Shown here: one piece after another, positions 19,390 through 28,900 of the stretch
Layout of the letters: each line of letters opens with the position of its first letter
How positions within the stretch are numbered: position 1 is the first letter of the stretch
Assembly: GCF_900100955.1 (NCBI RefSeq)
Contig: NZ_FNCC01000006.1
Coordinates: 186,001-250,000, forward strand
From: Lentzea fradiae
GTDB taxonomy: Bacteria; Actinomycetota; Actinomycetes; Mycobacteriales; Pseudonocardiaceae
Length of the DNA: 64,000 bases
Direction: 5' to 3'
Translations under genes and position numbers: made by a program
Notes under the pieces: generated by a model
The model's input: the letters and a program-made list of their open reading frames with translations, nothing else
What the model was told of the DNA's origin: nothing
The model's database searches: none

Positions 19390-20841
19390 CCGCAGGAACG
19401 ACTTCACGGCGGTGTTGCCCAGCACCTTCTCGACGAGCCCCGGTTCCTCCTTCTCCTGCCTGCGCGGAGGAGGTTCCGGGGCCTTCTCCTGAGGCGGAGG
19501 CGGTGCGACCTTCTTCATCAGCTGCTCGTAGGCCGACTCGCGGTCGACGGTCTCCGCGTACTTGCCGTGCAGCTCCGACTCCGCCGCCGCCTGTTTGATC
19601 GCGTCGTCGCCGATGGTGTCCATCAACGACCGGGGCGCCCGCAGCCGCGTCCAGGCGACCGGCGTCGGAGCGCCCTTCTCGCTCAGCACCGTGATGATCG
19701 CCTCGCCGATGCCGAGCGACGTGAGCGCCTTCTCCAGGTCGTAGTGCGGTGTCGTCGGGTACGTCTTCACCGTGCGCGCCAACGCCTTCTGGTCGTCCGG
19801 CGTGAACGCGCGCAACGCGTGCTGGACCCGTGCGCCGAGCTGCGACAGCACCTCGTTCGGGACGTCGGTCGGCAGCTGCGTGCAGAAGAAGACGCCGATC
19901 CCCTTGGACCGGATGAGCTTCACGGTCCGGGTGATCTGGTCGAGGAACGCCTTGGACGCGTCGGCGAACAGCAGGTGCGCCTCGTCGAAGAAGAAGACCA
20001 GCTTGGGCTTCTCGACGTCGCCCTCCTCCGGCAGCGTCTCGAACAGCTCGGCCAGCAGCCACATCAGGAACGTGGAGAACAGGGCCGGGTTGCCTTGCAG
20101 CTCCGCCAGCTCCAGCAGGCTGATGACACCCCGGCCGCCGCGCTGGCGCATCAAATCCGCCGGGTCGAGCTCGGGTTCGCCGAAGAACCTGTCCCCGCCC
20201 TGCGCCTCCAGGTTCACGAGCGCCCGCAGGATCACCCCCGCCGTCGCGCCGGAGACCCCGCCGATGCCCTTCAGGTCCTCCTTGCCCTCGTCGCTCGTGA
20301 GGTGCTGGATGACGCTGCGCAGGTCCTTCGTGTCGAGCAGCGGCAGGCCCCGCGAGTCGGCCCAGTGGAAGATCAGGCCGAGCGTCGACTCCTGGGTGTC
20401 GTTCAGCCCCAGCACCTTCGACAGCAGGATCGGCCCGAAGCTCGTGACGGTCGCCCGCAGCGGCACGCCGAGGCCGCCGGTGCCGATCGACAGGAACTGC
20501 ACGGGGAAGGACTGCGGCTGCCAGTCGTCGCCGGTGTCCTGCGCGCGGGACGTGGTGCGGTCGCTCACCTCGCCCTGCCGCGACAGCCCGGACAGGTCGC
20601 CCTTCACGTCCGCCATGAGCACCGGGACGCCGTTGGCGGACAGCTGTTCGGCGAGCAGCTGCAGGGTTTTCGTCTTCCCGGTACCGGTCGCGCCCGCGAC
20701 GAGCCCGTGCCGGTTGACCATGGACAACGGGATGCGGACCTGTGCGGCGGGTTCGACGGTTCCGTCGACCAGCACCGCGCCCAGCTCGATGGCCGCGCTC
20801 CCGGAGGCGTAGCCCGCAGCGATCTCACCCTGAGCCGTCAT
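19321..20841 (-). CDS. HerA-like ATPase (DUF853 helicase family)
   Basis: The 506-residue P-loop ATPase has Walker A in [12 protein letters not shown] (residues 50-61), Walker B in [12 protein letters not shown], and the Arg/sensor region [34 protein letters not shown]. It belongs to the HerA/FtsK-like group annotated as DUF853; E. coli YjgR is a relative of unproven function. The C-terminus carries a flexible Pro/Glu/Lys stretch before [25 protein letters not shown] 20841 puts a conserved [18 protein letters not shown] start in place; a longer Arg/Ser-rich extension is unlikely. It diverges from orn, and its 3' end overlaps the MFS gene. Confidence 0.9.
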   Translation of the reverse strand: MTAQGEIAAGYASGSAAIELGAVLVDGTVEPAAQVRIPLSMVNRHGLVAGATGTGKTKTLQLLAEQLSANGVPVLMADVKGDLSGLSRQGEVSDRTTSRAQDTGDDWQPQSFPVQFLSIGTGGLGVPLRATVTSFGPILLSKVLGLNDTQESTLGLIFHWADSRGLPLLDTKDLRSVIQHLTSDEGKEDLKGIGGVSGATAGVILRALVNLEAQGGDRFFGEPELDPADLMRQRGGRGVISLLELAELQGNPALFSTFLMWLLAELFETLPEEGDVEKPKLVFFFDEAHLLFADASKAFLDQITRTVKLIRSKGIGVFFCTQLPTDVPNEVLSQLGARVQHALRAFTPDDQKALARTVKTYPTTPHYDLEKALTSLGIGEAIITVLSEKGAPTPVAWTRLRAPRSLMDTIGDDAIKQAAAESELHGKYAETVDRESAYEQLMKKVAPPPPQEKAPEPPPRRQEKEEPGLVEKVLGNTAVKSFLRSAGSTLAREITRGVFGTSRKRR

Positions 20842-20915
20842 GCACGGGGAGCGTAACCGTGTTGCCGCACGCCGCCACTCGAAGCCGGGCGCCGCGCAGT
20901 AATGTTCCCGGGGTG

Positions 20916-21518
20916 ATGGATCGTCTGGTGTGGATCGACTGCGAGATGACCGGACTCGACCTGGGCAAGGACGCTCTGATCGAGATCGCGGCACTGGTCA
21001 CGGACGCCGAGCTCAACGTGCTCGGCGACGGCGTGGACATCGTGATCCACGCGGACGACGAAGTGCTCGCCTCGATGCCGGAAGTCGTCATGGAGATGCA
21101 CGCCAAGTCGGGCCTGACCGAGGAGGTGCGCGCCTCCGCGGTGACGCTGGAGGAGGCAGAGGCCGCCGTGCTGGCCTACATCAAGGAGTGGGTGCCGGAC
21201 CCGCGCACCGCTCCCCTGGCCGGCAACTCCATCGCCACCGACCGCGGCTTCATCGCCCGCGACATGCCCGCGCTCGACGCGCACCTGCACTACCGCATGG
21301 TCGACGTGTCGTCGATCAAGGAGCTGTGCCGGCGCTGGTACCCGCGCATCTACTACGCGCAGCCGGGCAAGGGCCTCGCGCACCGGGCGCTCGCCGACAT
21401 CGTCGAGTCGATCCGGGAGCTCGCCTACTACCGGCGCACGGCGTTCGTGCCGCAGCCGGGACCGACGACCGAACAGGCCCAGGCCGTGGCCGCTGACCTG
21501 CTGAAGAACGTCAAGTAG
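20916..21518 (+). CDS. orn: Oligoribonuclease
   Basis: The 200-residue DEDDh 3'-5' exonuclease degrades di- to penta-ribonucleotides, the last step of RNA turnover, and clears pGpG from cyclic-di-GMP breakdown. The catalytic residues are visible: Asp and Glu in [12 protein letters not shown] (D8, E10), the central D in [15 protein letters not shown], and His/Asp in [21 protein letters not shown]. Length is standard. It starts at ATG; GTG one codon earlier is possible. It is directly followed by tRNA-His, a common arrangement in Actinobacteria. Confidence 0.96.
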   Translation: MDRLVWIDCEMTGLDLGKDALIEIAALVTDAELNVLGDGVDIVIHADDEVLASMPEVVMEMHAKSGLTEEVRASAVTLEEAEAAVLAYIKEWVPDPRTAPLAGNSIATDRGFIARDMPALDAHLHYRMVDVSSIKELCRRWYPRIYYAQPGKGLAHRALADIVESIRELAYYRRTAFVPQPGPTTEQAQAVAADLLKNVK

Positions 21519-21584
21519 CCCCCCGATTTCAATATCGGTAGCTGCCGTTGCTATGCTTTCCTCGCCGGTCAACGACCGGCGATG

Positions 21585-21657
21585 GTGGGTGTAGCTCAGC
21601 CGGTAGAGCACTGGGTTGTGATCCCAGGTGTCGCGGGTTCAAGTCCCGTCACTCACC
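21585..21657 (+). tRNA. tRNA-His (GTG anticodon)
   Basis: A full cloverleaf can be drawn: acceptor GTGGGTG/CACTCAC, D stem GCTC/GAGC, anticodon loop TTGTGAT with GTG, and T arm GCGGG TTCAAGT CCCGT. Position 21584 is G and the discriminator is C, giving the histidine-specific G-1:C73 pair. CCA is not encoded. Confidence 0.96.
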
Positions 21658-21665
21658 CTTTGTCG

Positions 21666-21696
21666 AAAGGCCCTCGCGATCGCGGGGGCCTTTCTT
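21666..21696 (+). terminator. Terminator after tRNA-His
   Basis: AAAGGCCC pairs with GGGCCTTT around a further CGCG/CGCG stem, followed by CTT. It lies nine bases downstream of the tRNA and just upstream of the ABC-F gene. Confidence 0.75.
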
Positions 21697-21716
21697 CACG
21701 TCCGGGGAGCTTCTTC

Positions 21717-23342
21717 ATGACCACTCTTGTCGCCAAGGACCTCGCCGCCGGACACGGTGACCGCGTCCTGTTCTCCGGCCTCGACCTCGTGGTCGCTCCC
21801 GGCGACGTCATCGGGCTCGTCGGCGTGAACGGCGCCGGCAAGTCGACGTTGCTCAAGACCCTCGCCGGGCTGGTCCCCGCCGAGTCGGGCCGGATCACGC
21901 TGAACCCGCCGTCCGCGTCCATCGGCCACCTGCCCCAGGAGCCGGAGCGCCGTGAGGGCGAGACGCTGCGGGACTTCCTGGCCCGCCGCACCGGTGTCGC
22001 GGCTGCCCAGGCCGCGCTGGACGCCGCCACCGAGGCGTTGACCGCGGGCAACGACGAGGGCTACTCCGACGCGCTGGACCACTGGCTCGCCCTGGGCGGC
22101 GCGGACCTGGAAGAGCGCTCCCAGGAAGTCCTCGACGACATCGGCCTGGCCGTGGGCCTGGACGCGCTGATGACGTCGCTGTCCGGCGGTCAGGCGGCAC
22201 GGGCGGGCATGGCGTCGTTGCTGCTGAGCCGGTACGACGTGTTCCTGCTCGACGAGCCGACCAACGACCTCGACCTGGACGGCCTGGAACGGCTGGAGAA
22301 GTTCGTCACCGGCCTGCGCGCCGCGACGGTGCTGGTGTCGCACGACCGCGAGTTCCTCGCCCGCACGGTGACGAGCGTGCTGGAGCTCGACCTGCACCAG
22401 AACGCCGTGCACCTCTACGGCGGCGGCTACGAGTCGTACCTGGAGGAACGGGCGCGGGCCCGGCAGCACGCCCGTGACGACTACGAGGAGTTCGCCGACA
22501 CCAAGGCGTCGCTGGAGGCCCGTGCCCGGATGCAGCGGGCGTGGATGGAGAAGGGCGTGAAGAACGCCCGGCGCAAGGCGGGCGACAACGACAAGAACGC
22601 CCGCAAGTTCCGCGCCGACGCCACCGAGAAGCAAGCGTCGAAGGCCAGGCAGACCGACCGCATGATCGAACGGCTGGACGTCGTCGAGGAGCCCCGCAAG
22701 GAGTGGGAGCTGCGGATGGAGATCGCCGCGGCCCCGCGGTCCGGTGCGGTCGTGGCGTCGTTGCGGGCGGCCGTGGTCGAGCGCGGCGGGTTCCGGCTCG
22801 GCCCGGTGGACCTGCAGGTCGACTGGGCGGACCGGGTCGCGATCACCGGGGCGAACGGTGCCGGCAAGTCGACGCTGCTGGCCGCGTTGCTGGGCCGGGC
22901 GGAGCTGACCTCCGGCTACGCGACGCTGGGGTCCGGCGTCGTGGTCGGCGAGGTGGACCAGGCCCGCGGACTGTTCCTCGGCGACCTGCCGCTCGCCGAC
23001 GCGTTCGAGCAGGCCGTGCCGGAGATGACGCCCGCCGACGTGCGGACGCTGCTCGCGAAGTTCGGGCTGAAGGCGGCGCACGTGCGGCGTCCGGCGGCGT
23101 CGCTGTCACCGGGTGAGCGGACGCGGGCGGCGCTCGCGCTGTTGCAGGGCCGCGGGGTCAACCTGCTGGTGCTGGACGAGCCGACGAACCACCTCGACCT
23201 GCCCGCGATCGAGCAGTTGGAGCAGGCCCTGGACAGCTACCCCGGCACGTTGCTGCTCGTGACGCACGACCGCCGGATGCTGGAGGCCGTGCGGGTGAAC
23301 CGTCACCTGACCGTCGCGAACGGCCAGGTGACGGTTTCCTAG
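21717..23342 (+). CDS. ABC-F family ATP-binding protein
   Basis: The 541-residue soluble protein has two ATPase domains and no membrane segments. First domain: Walker A GVNGAGKST, signature LSGGQAARAG, Walker B FLLDEPTNDLD. Second domain: GANGAGKST, LSPGERTRAAL, LLVLDEPTNHLD. A linker of about 80 residues rich in Arg, Lys and Ala (about 250-335) separates them. ABC-F proteins bind the ribosomal E site, acting in translation quality or resistance to ribosome-targeting antibiotics; which applies here is unknown. ATG 21717 was chosen because the reading frame upstream runs through the tRNA gene. Confidence 0.92.
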   Translation: MTTLVAKDLAAGHGDRVLFSGLDLVVAPGDVIGLVGVNGAGKSTLLKTLAGLVPAESGRITLNPPSASIGHLPQEPERREGETLRDFLARRTGVAAAQAALDAATEALTAGNDEGYSDALDHWLALGGADLEERSQEVLDDIGLAVGLDALMTSLSGGQAARAGMASLLLSRYDVFLLDEPTNDLDLDGLERLEKFVTGLRAATVLVSHDREFLARTVTSVLELDLHQNAVHLYGGGYESYLEERARARQHARDDYEEFADTKASLEARARMQRAWMEKGVKNARRKAGDNDKNARKFRADATEKQASKARQTDRMIERLDVVEEPRKEWELRMEIAAAPRSGAVVASLRAAVVERGGFRLGPVDLQVDWADRVAITGANGAGKSTLLAALLGRAELTSGYATLGSGVVVGEVDQARGLFLGDLPLADAFEQAVPEMTPADVRTLLAKFGLKAAHVRRPAASLSPGERTRAALALLQGRGVNLLVLDEPTNHLDLPAIEQLEQALDSYPGTLLLVTHDRRMLEAVRVNRHLTVANGQVTVS

Positions 23343-23346
23343 CGCT

Positions 23347-24537
23347 CTAGCGGTTGCCCTGCACCCAGGTGCTCCAGGGCACCTGCCAGTCGCCGAAGCC
23401 GTCCCACTCCTGCAACGGCGGGCCACCGGAGTTGGTGACGATCACCACGTCGCCCTGCTTGCTGTTGTCGAACACCCACTTGGCGTTCTCCTGCGACAGG
23501 TTCAGGCAGCCGTGGCTCACGTTGCGGTGCCCCTGGTCCCCGACCGACCACGGCGCGCCGTGGAAGAAGATGCCGCTGTTGGACATGCGGTACGCCCAGT
23601 CGACCGGGGTGCGGTAGCCGCCGTTCTCCAGCGCCAGGCCGTACGTGGTCGAGTCCATGACCATGTGGGAGTACTTCTCCATCAGCACGTACGTGCCGGT
23701 GGGGGTGGCGTCGGCCGGCTTGCCCATCGAGGTCGGCATGGTCCGCACGACCTGGCCGTTGACCTTCACGTTCACCTGGTGCGTCTGCCCGTCGGCCTCG
23801 TAGATGACCTCGTCACCGACGGTCGTGGTGATCGTGCGGTCCTCCTGGCCGTAGATGCCGTCACCGACGTGCTTGCCGTAGACCTTGATGTTCATCGTGA
23901 TCTTGGTGCCCGGCTTCCAGAACTTCTCGGGACGCCAGTGCACCTCCTTCTTGTTGAACCAGTAGAAGGCGCCCTCGACCTTGGGCTCGGTGGTGATCTC
24001 CAGCATCTTCTCGGCGGCGACCTTGTCGGCCACCGGCTCGTCGAAGTAGAAGGCGAGCGGCTGCCCCACCCCGATCGTGGTGCCGTCCTGCGGGTTCACC
24101 GACACGTAGGTGAGCGTGCGCGGCTTCACCGTCGTGAAGGACGACTCCTTGGTCTCGGTCTTGCCGTCCGCGCCGGTCGCCGTGGCGCTCAGCTTGTACG
24201 TCTTCGAGTACCCGAGCGGCTCGGTGTTGGTCCACTGCGTCGACTCGGGGTTCATCTTCCCCTCGACGACCTTGCCGTCGGCGTTGGTGAGCTTGACGTC
24301 GGTGAGCTTCCCGTCCGCCGCCGTGGCGATCACCGGCAGCCCGGGAGACACGTCCGCGGCACCGTCGTTGAGGGCCAGCGTCAGCGTGACCGGTTTCGGC
24401 GGAGGAGGAGCGGCGCTCGACTCCCCACCGGCGCCCATGGTCGCCCCGCCGTCATCCCCGCCCGAACAGCCTGCGATCAGAATCACAGCGAGTCCCGCCG
24501 CGACCACCCCGCGACCGCGCCTGCCCCACATCGCCAT
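23347..24537 (-). CDS. L,D-transpeptidase lipoprotein with Ig-like domains
   Basis: The 396-residue exported protein has a twin-Arg-like basic start, hydrophobic stretch and lipobox LIAGC (about residue 24), then a Gly/Ser/Pro linker. Two Ig-like domains (LTLALNDGAADVSPGLPVIATAADGKL and LTYVSVNPQDGTTIGVGQPLAFYFDEPV) precede the YkuD catalytic domain, where His and Cys lie in FFHGAPWS and NVSHGCLNLS. This is the architecture of mycobacterial LdtMt2-type enzymes that make 3-3 cross-links in peptidoglycan, which carbapenems can inhibit. ATG 24537 gives a sensible signal peptide; a start 16 codons upstream would add nothing useful. Confidence 0.93.
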   Translation of the reverse strand: MAMWGRRGRGVVAAGLAVILIAGCSGGDDGGATMGAGGESSAAPPPPKPVTLTLALNDGAADVSPGLPVIATAADGKLTDVKLTNADGKVVEGKMNPESTQWTNTEPLGYSKTYKLSATATGADGKTETKESSFTTVKPRTLTYVSVNPQDGTTIGVGQPLAFYFDEPVADKVAAEKMLEITTEPKVEGAFYWFNKKEVHWRPEKFWKPGTKITMNIKVYGKHVGDGIYGQEDRTITTTVGDEVIYEADGQTHQVNVKVNGQVVRTMPTSMGKPADATPTGTYVLMEKYSHMVMDSTTYGLALENGGYRTPVDWAYRMSNSGIFFHGAPWSVGDQGHRNVSHGCLNLSQENAKWVFDNSKQGDVVIVTNSGGPPLQEWDGFGDWQVPWSTWVQGNR

Positions 24538-24697
24538 CGACGCACTTCCGATCTGTCTTGTCGCCACTCCCGGAACCGCCTGCACGAAGCGTTCAGCGTC
24601 CCCCTAATCAGGGGACGCCCAGTAGTGGTCAGAAGTTGCCCGAGTGGCCGGATCGTTACGCGGTCGATGCACCCCCACACCCCGGCTGACCAGCCGA

Positions 24698-24726
24698 TTG
24701 GGAGTGCGCGTCGGCCATGTGCTAAC
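24698..24726 (+). promoter_or_regulatory. Predicted promoter of tRNA-Lys copy 1
   Basis: TTGGGA, 17 bases, GCTAAC, about 40 bases before the tRNA. The sequence from TGTGCTAAC to the tRNA is repeated, with substitutions only, before the second copy at 40798. Confidence 0.5.
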
Positions 24727-24766
24727 GTTCTTCACGTCGGAACGCGAGTTACCGGCACACAAACAA

Positions 24767-24840
24767 GCGCCGCTAGCTCAGTTGGTTAGAGCAGCTGACT
24801 CTTAATCAGCGGGTCCGGGGTTCGAGTCCCTGGCGGCGTA
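24767..24840 (+). tRNA. tRNA-Lys (CTT anticodon), copy 1
   Basis: The 74-base cloverleaf has acceptor GCGCCGC/GCGGCGT (one G-T pair), D arm GCTC/GAGC, anticodon stem GCTGA/TCAGC with loop CTCTTAA, T arm CGGGG TTCGAGT CCCTG and discriminator A. CCA is not encoded. It is identical base for base to the gene at 40847. Confidence 0.97.
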
Positions 24841-24848
24841 CACCGGAG

Positions 24849-24881
24849 AAGCGGGTGGAGATTCGTCTCTACCCGCTTTTT
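24849..24881 (+). terminator. Terminator of tRNA-Lys copy 1
   Basis: GCGGGTGGAGA pairs with TCTCTACCCGC around TTCG, followed by TTTTT. The equivalent stem after copy 2 differs by changes that keep base pairing. Confidence 0.85.
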
Positions 24882-25056
24882 CGCGTTTCCGGACTCATCT
24901 TCATTCGTCGCTGTGGATCATGATTTGCGACCCGCAAGACATTGCCTGACGCGTCGATCAGCGACCCTGGCCCGTTAGGCCGTTCGGGCCCAGCTCGTCC
25001 AAAACGCCGTTCCACGCCACCCCCGCTGTGATGATGGGCGCAAGGGGGAATGCGTC

Positions 25057-25575
25057 GTGATCGGTGGAAGCCCGGAGCAGGTTGAGCGCCAGATCGAGGA
25101 CTGGGCGCAGCAGGCTGAGCAGAAAGCTCAGCGTTATCAGCAGATGAGCGCGGCGGTCTCGGCCGTCAGTGCCACCGAGTCGTCGCCGGACGGCGTGGTC
25201 AAGGTGACCGTGAACGCCTCCGGCGCGATGTCGGCGCTGGAGCTGACCGACCGCATCCGCGAGCAGAGCGGGTCCGCGGTGGCCGCGCAGATCATGGCGT
25301 GCGTCCAGCGGGCGCAGGCCAAGCTCGCCGGCCAGGTCGCGGCGGCCATGCAGGCCACCATCGGCGACGAGCAGTCGACGATCGACACCGTCGTGTCCGG
25401 TTACGAACAGCGCTTCCCCGAGCCGGTCAGCCCTGCCACCAGCACCTCCCCCGGATACAAGCGCATCGGTGAGCTGGAGGACGACACACCGCCTCCACCG
25501 GTGGAACGACGGCAGCCGCAACGCCGTCCGCGTGACGAGGACGACGACTTCGACGGCGGTTCTTACCTGCGTTGA
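25057..25575 (+). CDS. YbaB/EbfC-like protein of a T7SS toxin cassette
   Basis: The 172-residue protein starts at GTG. The first 110 residues match the YbaB/EbfC fold: a long N-terminal helix (PEQVERQIEDWAQQAEQKAQRYQQM), three strands (DGVVKVTVNASGAMSALEL) and a C-terminal helix (VAAQIMACVQRAQAKLAGQVAAAM). The tail is Pro/Arg/Asp-rich and disordered. YbaB-like members such as mycobacterial EspL occur in ESX loci; here it precedes an EspC-like gene and an RHS toxin on the same strand. It probably assists secretion or regulates the cassette, rather than acting as a general nucleoid protein. Confidence 0.85.
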   Translation: MIGGSPEQVERQIEDWAQQAEQKAQRYQQMSAAVSAVSATESSPDGVVKVTVNASGAMSALELTDRIREQSGSAVAAQIMACVQRAQAKLAGQVAAAMQATIGDEQSTIDTVVSGYEQRFPEPVSPATSTSPGYKRIGELEDDTPPPPVERRQPQRRPRDEDDDFDGGSYLR

Positions 25576-25609
25576 TGCCTGCGGCCAATCCACAGGGGAG
25601 GGGATTGTC

Positions 25610-25906
25610 GTGACCGGATTCGAGCTGGTGCCGGAGGAACTGCGTGCGCACGCGGCGCGCCTGGACGGGATCAGGGACAAGCTGTCGACGGCGCTCGACG
25701 CCGCGCGCACGGTCAGCCTGCCGACCGGGGCGTACGGCGTGATCTGCCAGTTCTTCCCGCCGATGGTCGATCCCGTCGAGCAGATGGGCATGGACGCCAT
25801 CTCCGAGGCCGTGTCCGCGATGGAGTCGACGGCGACCGGGATCCGCGAGACGGCGACGGCGTACGAGGCGGTCGACGAGACCAACAGCCAGGCGTTCGGC
25901 TCATGA
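25610..25906 (+). CDS. EspC-like (DUF2580) type VII secretion protein
   Basis: The 98-residue protein starts at GTG with a strong AGGGGAGGGG ribosome-binding site. The opening ELVPEELRAHAARLDGIRDKLSTALDAA is the DUF2580/EspC pattern; a Gly/Pro-containing turn (SLPTGAYGVICQFFPP) and a second helix (AISEAVSAMESTATGIRETATAYEAVDE) complete a helical hairpin. Such proteins are secreted by ESX systems or accompany larger substrates as targeting partners. Its last four bases overlap the RHS start (ATGA). It is therefore the probable secretion partner of the RHS toxin. Confidence 0.85.
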   Translation: MTGFELVPEELRAHAARLDGIRDKLSTALDAARTVSLPTGAYGVICQFFPPMVDPVEQMGMDAISEAVSAMESTATGIRETATAYEAVDETNSQAFGS

Positions 25907-28900
25907 GCAACCCGCTGGTCGCGCAACGCCAGGACTCCACCACCGGCGTCACCGGCATCGGCATCCTGGAGTCGGTCAACGACGTCAAGTCCGGCATCGA
26001 GTCGGGGTCGTGGCTCGAAGCGGGACTCGGGCTCGCCGGTGCCGGCATGGAGGCGCTCGGGCTGATCACCGACCCGGTCGGCACGCTGTTGTCGTACGCG
26101 GTGTCGTGGCTGATGGAGCACGTCAAACCGTTGTCGGACGCATTGGACTGGCTGGCGGGTGATCCGGACACGATCGCGTCGTACGCGGCGACGTGGAGGA
26201 ACGTGTCGGCCGCGATCGGCACGGCCACGCAGGACTTCACGCGTGAGGTCGAGACCGGGACCTCCGGCTGGACCGGCGCGACCGCGGACGCCTACCGGGC
26301 CAGCGCGAAGGCCGAGGCGGAGCACCTGGCCGGCGCGGCGGACGCGGCGGGCACCGTCGGCACGGTGGTCGAGGTCGTCGGCGTGCTGGTCGGTGTGGTG
26401 CGGGAGACGGTGCGGGACCTGATCGCGGAGTGCATCGCGACGTTGATCGCGCGGATTCCGCGGTGGATCGCGGAGATCGCGGGCACGCTGGGCATCGGCA
26501 CCGCCGCCGTGTTGCCGGAGGCGATCGCGTTGATCGCCAAGTGGGTGCGGCGGATCAGCGAGTTCATCCAGAAGCTGGTGCGGTCGATCGGCAAGCTCCA
26601 GCCGTTGCTGAAGAAGCTGGACGAGATCTGGGCGGCGATCAAGAAGGGGCTCGGGTCGCTGCGCAGGGGTGCCAAGGGTGTCGATGGCGTGCACGCTCCC
26701 GATGGCGTACGTCCGTCCTCTGTGGACGCCCCCGGCACGCCCCACAGCTTGCCCGGTACGACCAGCCCGTCCGGCACCACGTCTCCGTCGAGCGCGCCGG
26801 ACACGACGTCACCATCGAGCACGACCTCGCCGTCCAGCACCTCAAGTGCGACAAGTTCCAGCCCGACAAGCTCCAGCCCGCCGAGCAGCAGTCCGGACGC
26901 GACCTCGCCCAGCGGCAACAGCTCGTCCAGCTCCTCGCCCGGTTCGGCGAAGCCCGGCTCGTCGCCGGACGCCGACAGCCCGAGCCGGCCGGACAACCCG
27001 GACACCACCAGGGCTCAGGAACCGAACCGCGTCTGCGAGAACGACCCGATCGACGTCGCCTCCGGCGAGATGGTGCTCGGGCAGTCCGATGTGGAACTCC
27101 CGGGCGTTCTGCCGCTGGTCGTCCGGCGAACGCACGTCTCGTCGTACACGGCGGGAACCGTGTTCGGTCGATCGTGGGCGAGCTCGTTGTCGCAGCGCGT
27201 CGAAGCGGACGCCAAGGGACTGGTGTTCGTCGCGGACGACGGCATGATCCTCGTCTACCCGAACCCGCAGGCCACCGAGGTGCTGCCGGTGACAGGGCCG
27301 CGCTGGCCGTTGTCCCGGACTTCCAGCGGGTATCTGGTGCAGCGCACGGACAACGGCCAGAAGCTTCACTTCGCCGACACCGGCCATCTGGAGGCGATCA
27401 CCGACCGCGGCGACCACCACCGGATCGACTTCGAACGGCACCCGTCCGGTGACCTCAAAGCTGTCCGGCACAGCGGCGGCTACCACGTCGACGTCGACAC
27501 CGAAGGTGGCCGGATCACCGAGCTGCGGCTGCGCAACCCGGAGACCGGCGAGGGCACCACACTCGTCAAGTACCGCTACGACCACAACGGCAACCTGTTC
27601 GCGGTCTTCAACTCCTCCGGTCAGGCACTGACGTTCGACTACGACGCCGACGGCAGGATCGTGCGGTGGATCGACCGCAACGGCGGCTGGTACCGCTACC
27701 GCTACGACGCTCAGGGCCGTTGTACCGCGAACGAAGGAGCCGACGGGTTCCTCGACGGCTCCTTCGAGTACGAGCAGGGCGTCACCCGGTTCACGGACGC
27801 GCTGGGCAACGTCACCAAGTACGTGATCAGCCGGCGCGGCCAGATCCTCGCCACCACCGACCCGCTCGGCAACACCACCACGCAGGAATGGAACGAGCGC
27901 GACCAGCTGGTGTCCAAAACGGACCCGTTGGGCCGGACGGATCGTTACGAGTACGACGAACGCGGCAACCTCACGGTGTGGACCCGGGCTGACGGCACCC
28001 AGCTGCGCGCCGAGCACGACGACAACGGCCGTCCGCTCGTCACGATCGACCCCGACGGCGCGATCTGGCGGCGCACCTACGACGAGGCGGGCCGGGTCAC
28101 GTCGGTCACCGGCCCCACGGGCGAGCTGACCCGGTGCGAGTACGACGAGCTCGGTCAGCTCGCCGCTGTGACCGACCCGCTCGGCCGGGTCCGGCGGACC
28201 GAGAGCAACCGGCTCGGCCTGCCGGTGCAGGAGATCGACCCCGACGGCCGGATCACCCGCTACCACCGCGACCACTTCGGCCGCGTCACCACGATCATCG
28301 AACCCGGTGGCCGGGTCACGAAGCTGACGTGGACGGTGGAGGGCAAGCTGCTCAGCCGCACCGGCGGCGACGGCGCGACCGAGGTGTGGCGCTACGACGG
28401 TGAGGGCAACCAGGTCGAGTACCGCGACGCCACCGGGCGGTTCAGCACCGAGACGGCGACGCACTTCGACCTGCCGCGCACCAGAACGTTCCCGGACGGC
28501 TCGCGGCTGGTCTTCTCCTACGACAAGCTGCTGCGGCTCACCTCGGTCACCAACGCGCACAACCAGGTCTGGCGCTACGAGTACGACGCGGCCGGGCGGT
28601 TGGTGGCCGAGCACGACTTCAACGGCCGCACGATCCGCTATCGCCGCGACGCCGCCGGTCAGCTGGTCGGCAAGGTCAACGGCCGCGGCGAGGAGATCGC
28701 GTACCTGCGCGACAACGTGGGCAAGGTCCGCGAACGCCGTTTCGGTGACGTGGTCGAGACGTTCGAGTACGACCCGGTAGGGCGGCTCATCCGCGCCCGC
28801 AACCGCGACGCCGATGTGGTCCTGCGCCGCGACCCGCTCGGCCGTGTGCTGGAGGAGAGCGTCAACGGCCGGGGCGTGTTGTCGACGTTCGACGCGATCG

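Noticed and set aside
21523..21538. CCGAT...ATCGG inverted repeat after orn as terminator
   Set aside because: Only five base pairs, no U tract, and it overlaps the likely promoter region of tRNA-His.
24767..24840. Integrative-element attachment site at tRNA-Lys copy 1
   Set aside because: Both tRNA copies are complete with promoter and terminator and no integrase is present, so I report only a repeat-flanked segment and not a defined element.
24958..26745. 595-codon minus-strand frame opposite the YbaB, EspC-like and RHS genes
   Set aside because: Arg/Asp-rich composition with no domain; the plus-strand genes have strong ribosome-binding sites and known families.
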